From Gammaproteobacteria bacterium (lineage in GTDB: Bacteria > Pseudomonadota > Gammaproteobacteria > Pseudomonadales > Pseudohongiellaceae): a DNA stretch of 5,470 nucleotides. The DNA lies in the NCBI GenBank assembly GCA_016762995.1, contig JAESUT010000147.1, positions 1 to 5,470 of the forward strand, given 5' to 3'. The notes below the pieces were generated by a model. It was given only the letters and a program-made list of their open reading frames with translations, made no database searches and was not told the origin of the DNA. This document shows positions 4,417 to 5,470 of the stretch, in pieces; the first letter of the stretch is position 1; each line of letters opens with the position of its first letter. Both the position numbers and the translations under genes were made by a program.

Positions 4417-5470
4417 ATGAAGAAGCTGGTTAACGATTTCCTCGATCGTTATTTTCACGACGAAGAATCCATCATTCTTATGTTGCTGTTGACCATAGGT
4501 CTAGCGGTGTTGTTGCTATTCGGTGGTGTTCTAGCGCCGCTGATTACGGCGATCATCGTCGCCTACCTGATGCAGGGTCTGGTCGAAATTCTGCTACGTC
4601 AGGGGCTCTCTTCAAGGATTGCCTTTGTCCTCGTTTATGCTGTGTTTGTTGGTGTATTCCTGTCGATGTTGTTGTTTCTTCTACCGCCCGCCTGGAATCA
4701 GCTGCGCAGGTTGATGAACGAGTTACCTAACCTAATCAGTCAGTGGCAAGCATCTCTGTTATTGCTGCCAGAGAACTATCCAAACCTCGTTTCAGAGCAG
4801 CAGGTTCGTGAATTCATCGCCGGTGTGCAGGGGGAATTGGGAGGCTATGGCCAATCAGTTCTGGAATATTCGCTGGCTAGCATCCCGAGTATCATTTCCT
4901 GGATCGTGTTCATTGTCTTAGTACCGATACTTGTTTTTTTCGTGATGAAAGATAAATCAGAGCTAATCAACTGGGCGGGAAATTTCTTGCCGCGCAATCG
5001 CCCATTGATGAACCGAATCTGGTTAGAGATGGATCAGCAGATTTCAAATTATATTCGCGGCAAGGTGCTCGAAATCTTTATCGTCGGCAGTGTTAGTTAT
5101 TTGTTGTTTGTTATCTTGGGTATTAACTATGCATTGTTGCTCTCGGTCTTAGTGGGGCTTTCAGTGATCGTTCCTTATATTGGGGCGACAGTGATAACAA
5201 TCCCGGTCGCTGCAGTAGCCTATGTGCAGTGGGGAATCGGCAGTGAATTCTATACGGCTCTCGTGGCTTATGGTGTGCTTCAACTGTTGGATGGCAATGT
5301 GTTAGTGCCAGTTATCTTCTCCGAGGCGGTTAACCTGCATCCGGTAGCTATTATTGCTGCCGTTCTTGTTTTTGGAGGGATTTGGGGGCTGGCAGGGGTG
5401 TTTTTTGCTATTCCGCTGGCGACTCTAGTCAAGGCTATCCTCAATGCTTGGCCGAGTAAGCTTCATCCGA
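4417..5470 (+). CDS. perM: PerM-like permease of the AI-2E transporter family, 3' end cut by the window
   Basis: PerM (formerly YfgO) is an inner-membrane protein of the AI-2E/UPF0118 transporter family; its substrate is not firmly known, and the family name does not show that it moves autoinducer-2. The 351 codons present approach the full length of E. coli PerM (about 353), so only a few residues are missing. The pattern fits the family: hydrophobic segments at ~18-36, 37-56 and 67-90, a soluble stretch ~91-150 rich in polar residues, then segments ~155-177, 215-235, 238-262, 276-300 and 308-341. Conserved blocks are VMKDK (176-180), QQISNYIRGKVLE (207-219), VPYIGATV (252-259), and LDGNVLVPVIFSEAVNLHPV (291-310). 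The ATG at 4417 follows GGGAA about nine bases upstream, a fair ribosome site. It lies 99 bases after the TusA-like gene on the same strand, downstream of a stem-loop. Confidence 0.9.
   Translation, partial: MKKLVNDFLDRYFHDEESIILMLLLTIGLAVLLLFGGVLAPLITAIIVAYLMQGLVEILLRQGLSSRIAFVLVYAVFVGVFLSMLLFLLPPAWNQLRRLMNELPNLISQWQASLLLLPENYPNLVSEQQVREFIAGVQGELGGYGQSVLEYSLASIPSIISWIVFIVLVPILVFFVMKDKSELINWAGNFLPRNRPLMNRIWLEMDQQISNYIRGKVLEIFIVGSVSYLLFVILGINYALLLSVLVGLSVIVPYIGATVITIPVAAVAYVQWGIGSEFYTALVAYGVLQLLDGNVLVPVIFSEAVNLHPVAIIAAVLVFGGIWGLAGVFFAIPLATLVKAILNAWPSKLHP

Noticed and set aside
4417..5470. Autoinducer-2 exporter as the function of the permease
   Set aside because: The family name comes from one E. 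coli member (TqsA). The sequence here matches PerM, for which that activity is not established.

Overview
The window reads as a piece of a gammaproteobacterial chromosome with a foreign-looking, A+T-rich segment at its left end. From about 905 onward the genes have balanced to G+C-rich codon use, and their products closely match gammaproteobacterial families: quinolinate synthase NadA, the periplasmic metalloprotease BepA, a TusA-family sulfur carrier and the permease PerM. From memory, the same order with a tRNA-Lys just before nadA occurs in Pseudomonas (P. aeruginosa PA1004 to PA1007). A marine or environmental relative of that group is a reasonable guess, but I cannot place the genus.

Left end, 1 to about 905: sequence of roughly one-third G+C, read rightward as one frame that is open from the left edge. 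It encodes an amidase-signature protein with a complete Lys-Ser-Ser catalytic core but no C-terminal third. The first ~50 residues do not look like an amidase; they resemble the N-terminus of pyridoxamine 5'-phosphate oxidase (PdxH). The frame stops in DNA that also forms the -35 box of a tRNA promoter.

Middle, 905 to 2412: a tRNA-Lys(UUU) with its own promoter and a C-rich discriminator, followed by a T-run. A structured leader of about 180 bases precedes nadA, which makes the NAD precursor quinolinate with a [4Fe-4S] cluster. nadA converges on bepA with 83 bases between them and no clear terminator.

Right, 2413 to 5470: bepA (minus strand) and tusA (plus strand) diverge from a 213-base gap. 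A 99-base gap after tusA holds a long imperfect inverted repeat and a perfect TATAAT, and then perM runs off the right edge only a few codons before its expected end.

The housekeeping genes do not form one pathway. NadA needs an Fe-S cluster, TusA-like proteins carry sulfur as a cysteine persulfide, BepA does outer-membrane protein quality control and PerM is an inner-membrane permease-like protein. The points most worth a second look are the PdxH-amidase chimera and its truncation at the tRNA, a mismatched acceptor stem in the tRNA, and the structured tusA-perM spacer. I did not find a convincing new multi-gene system.
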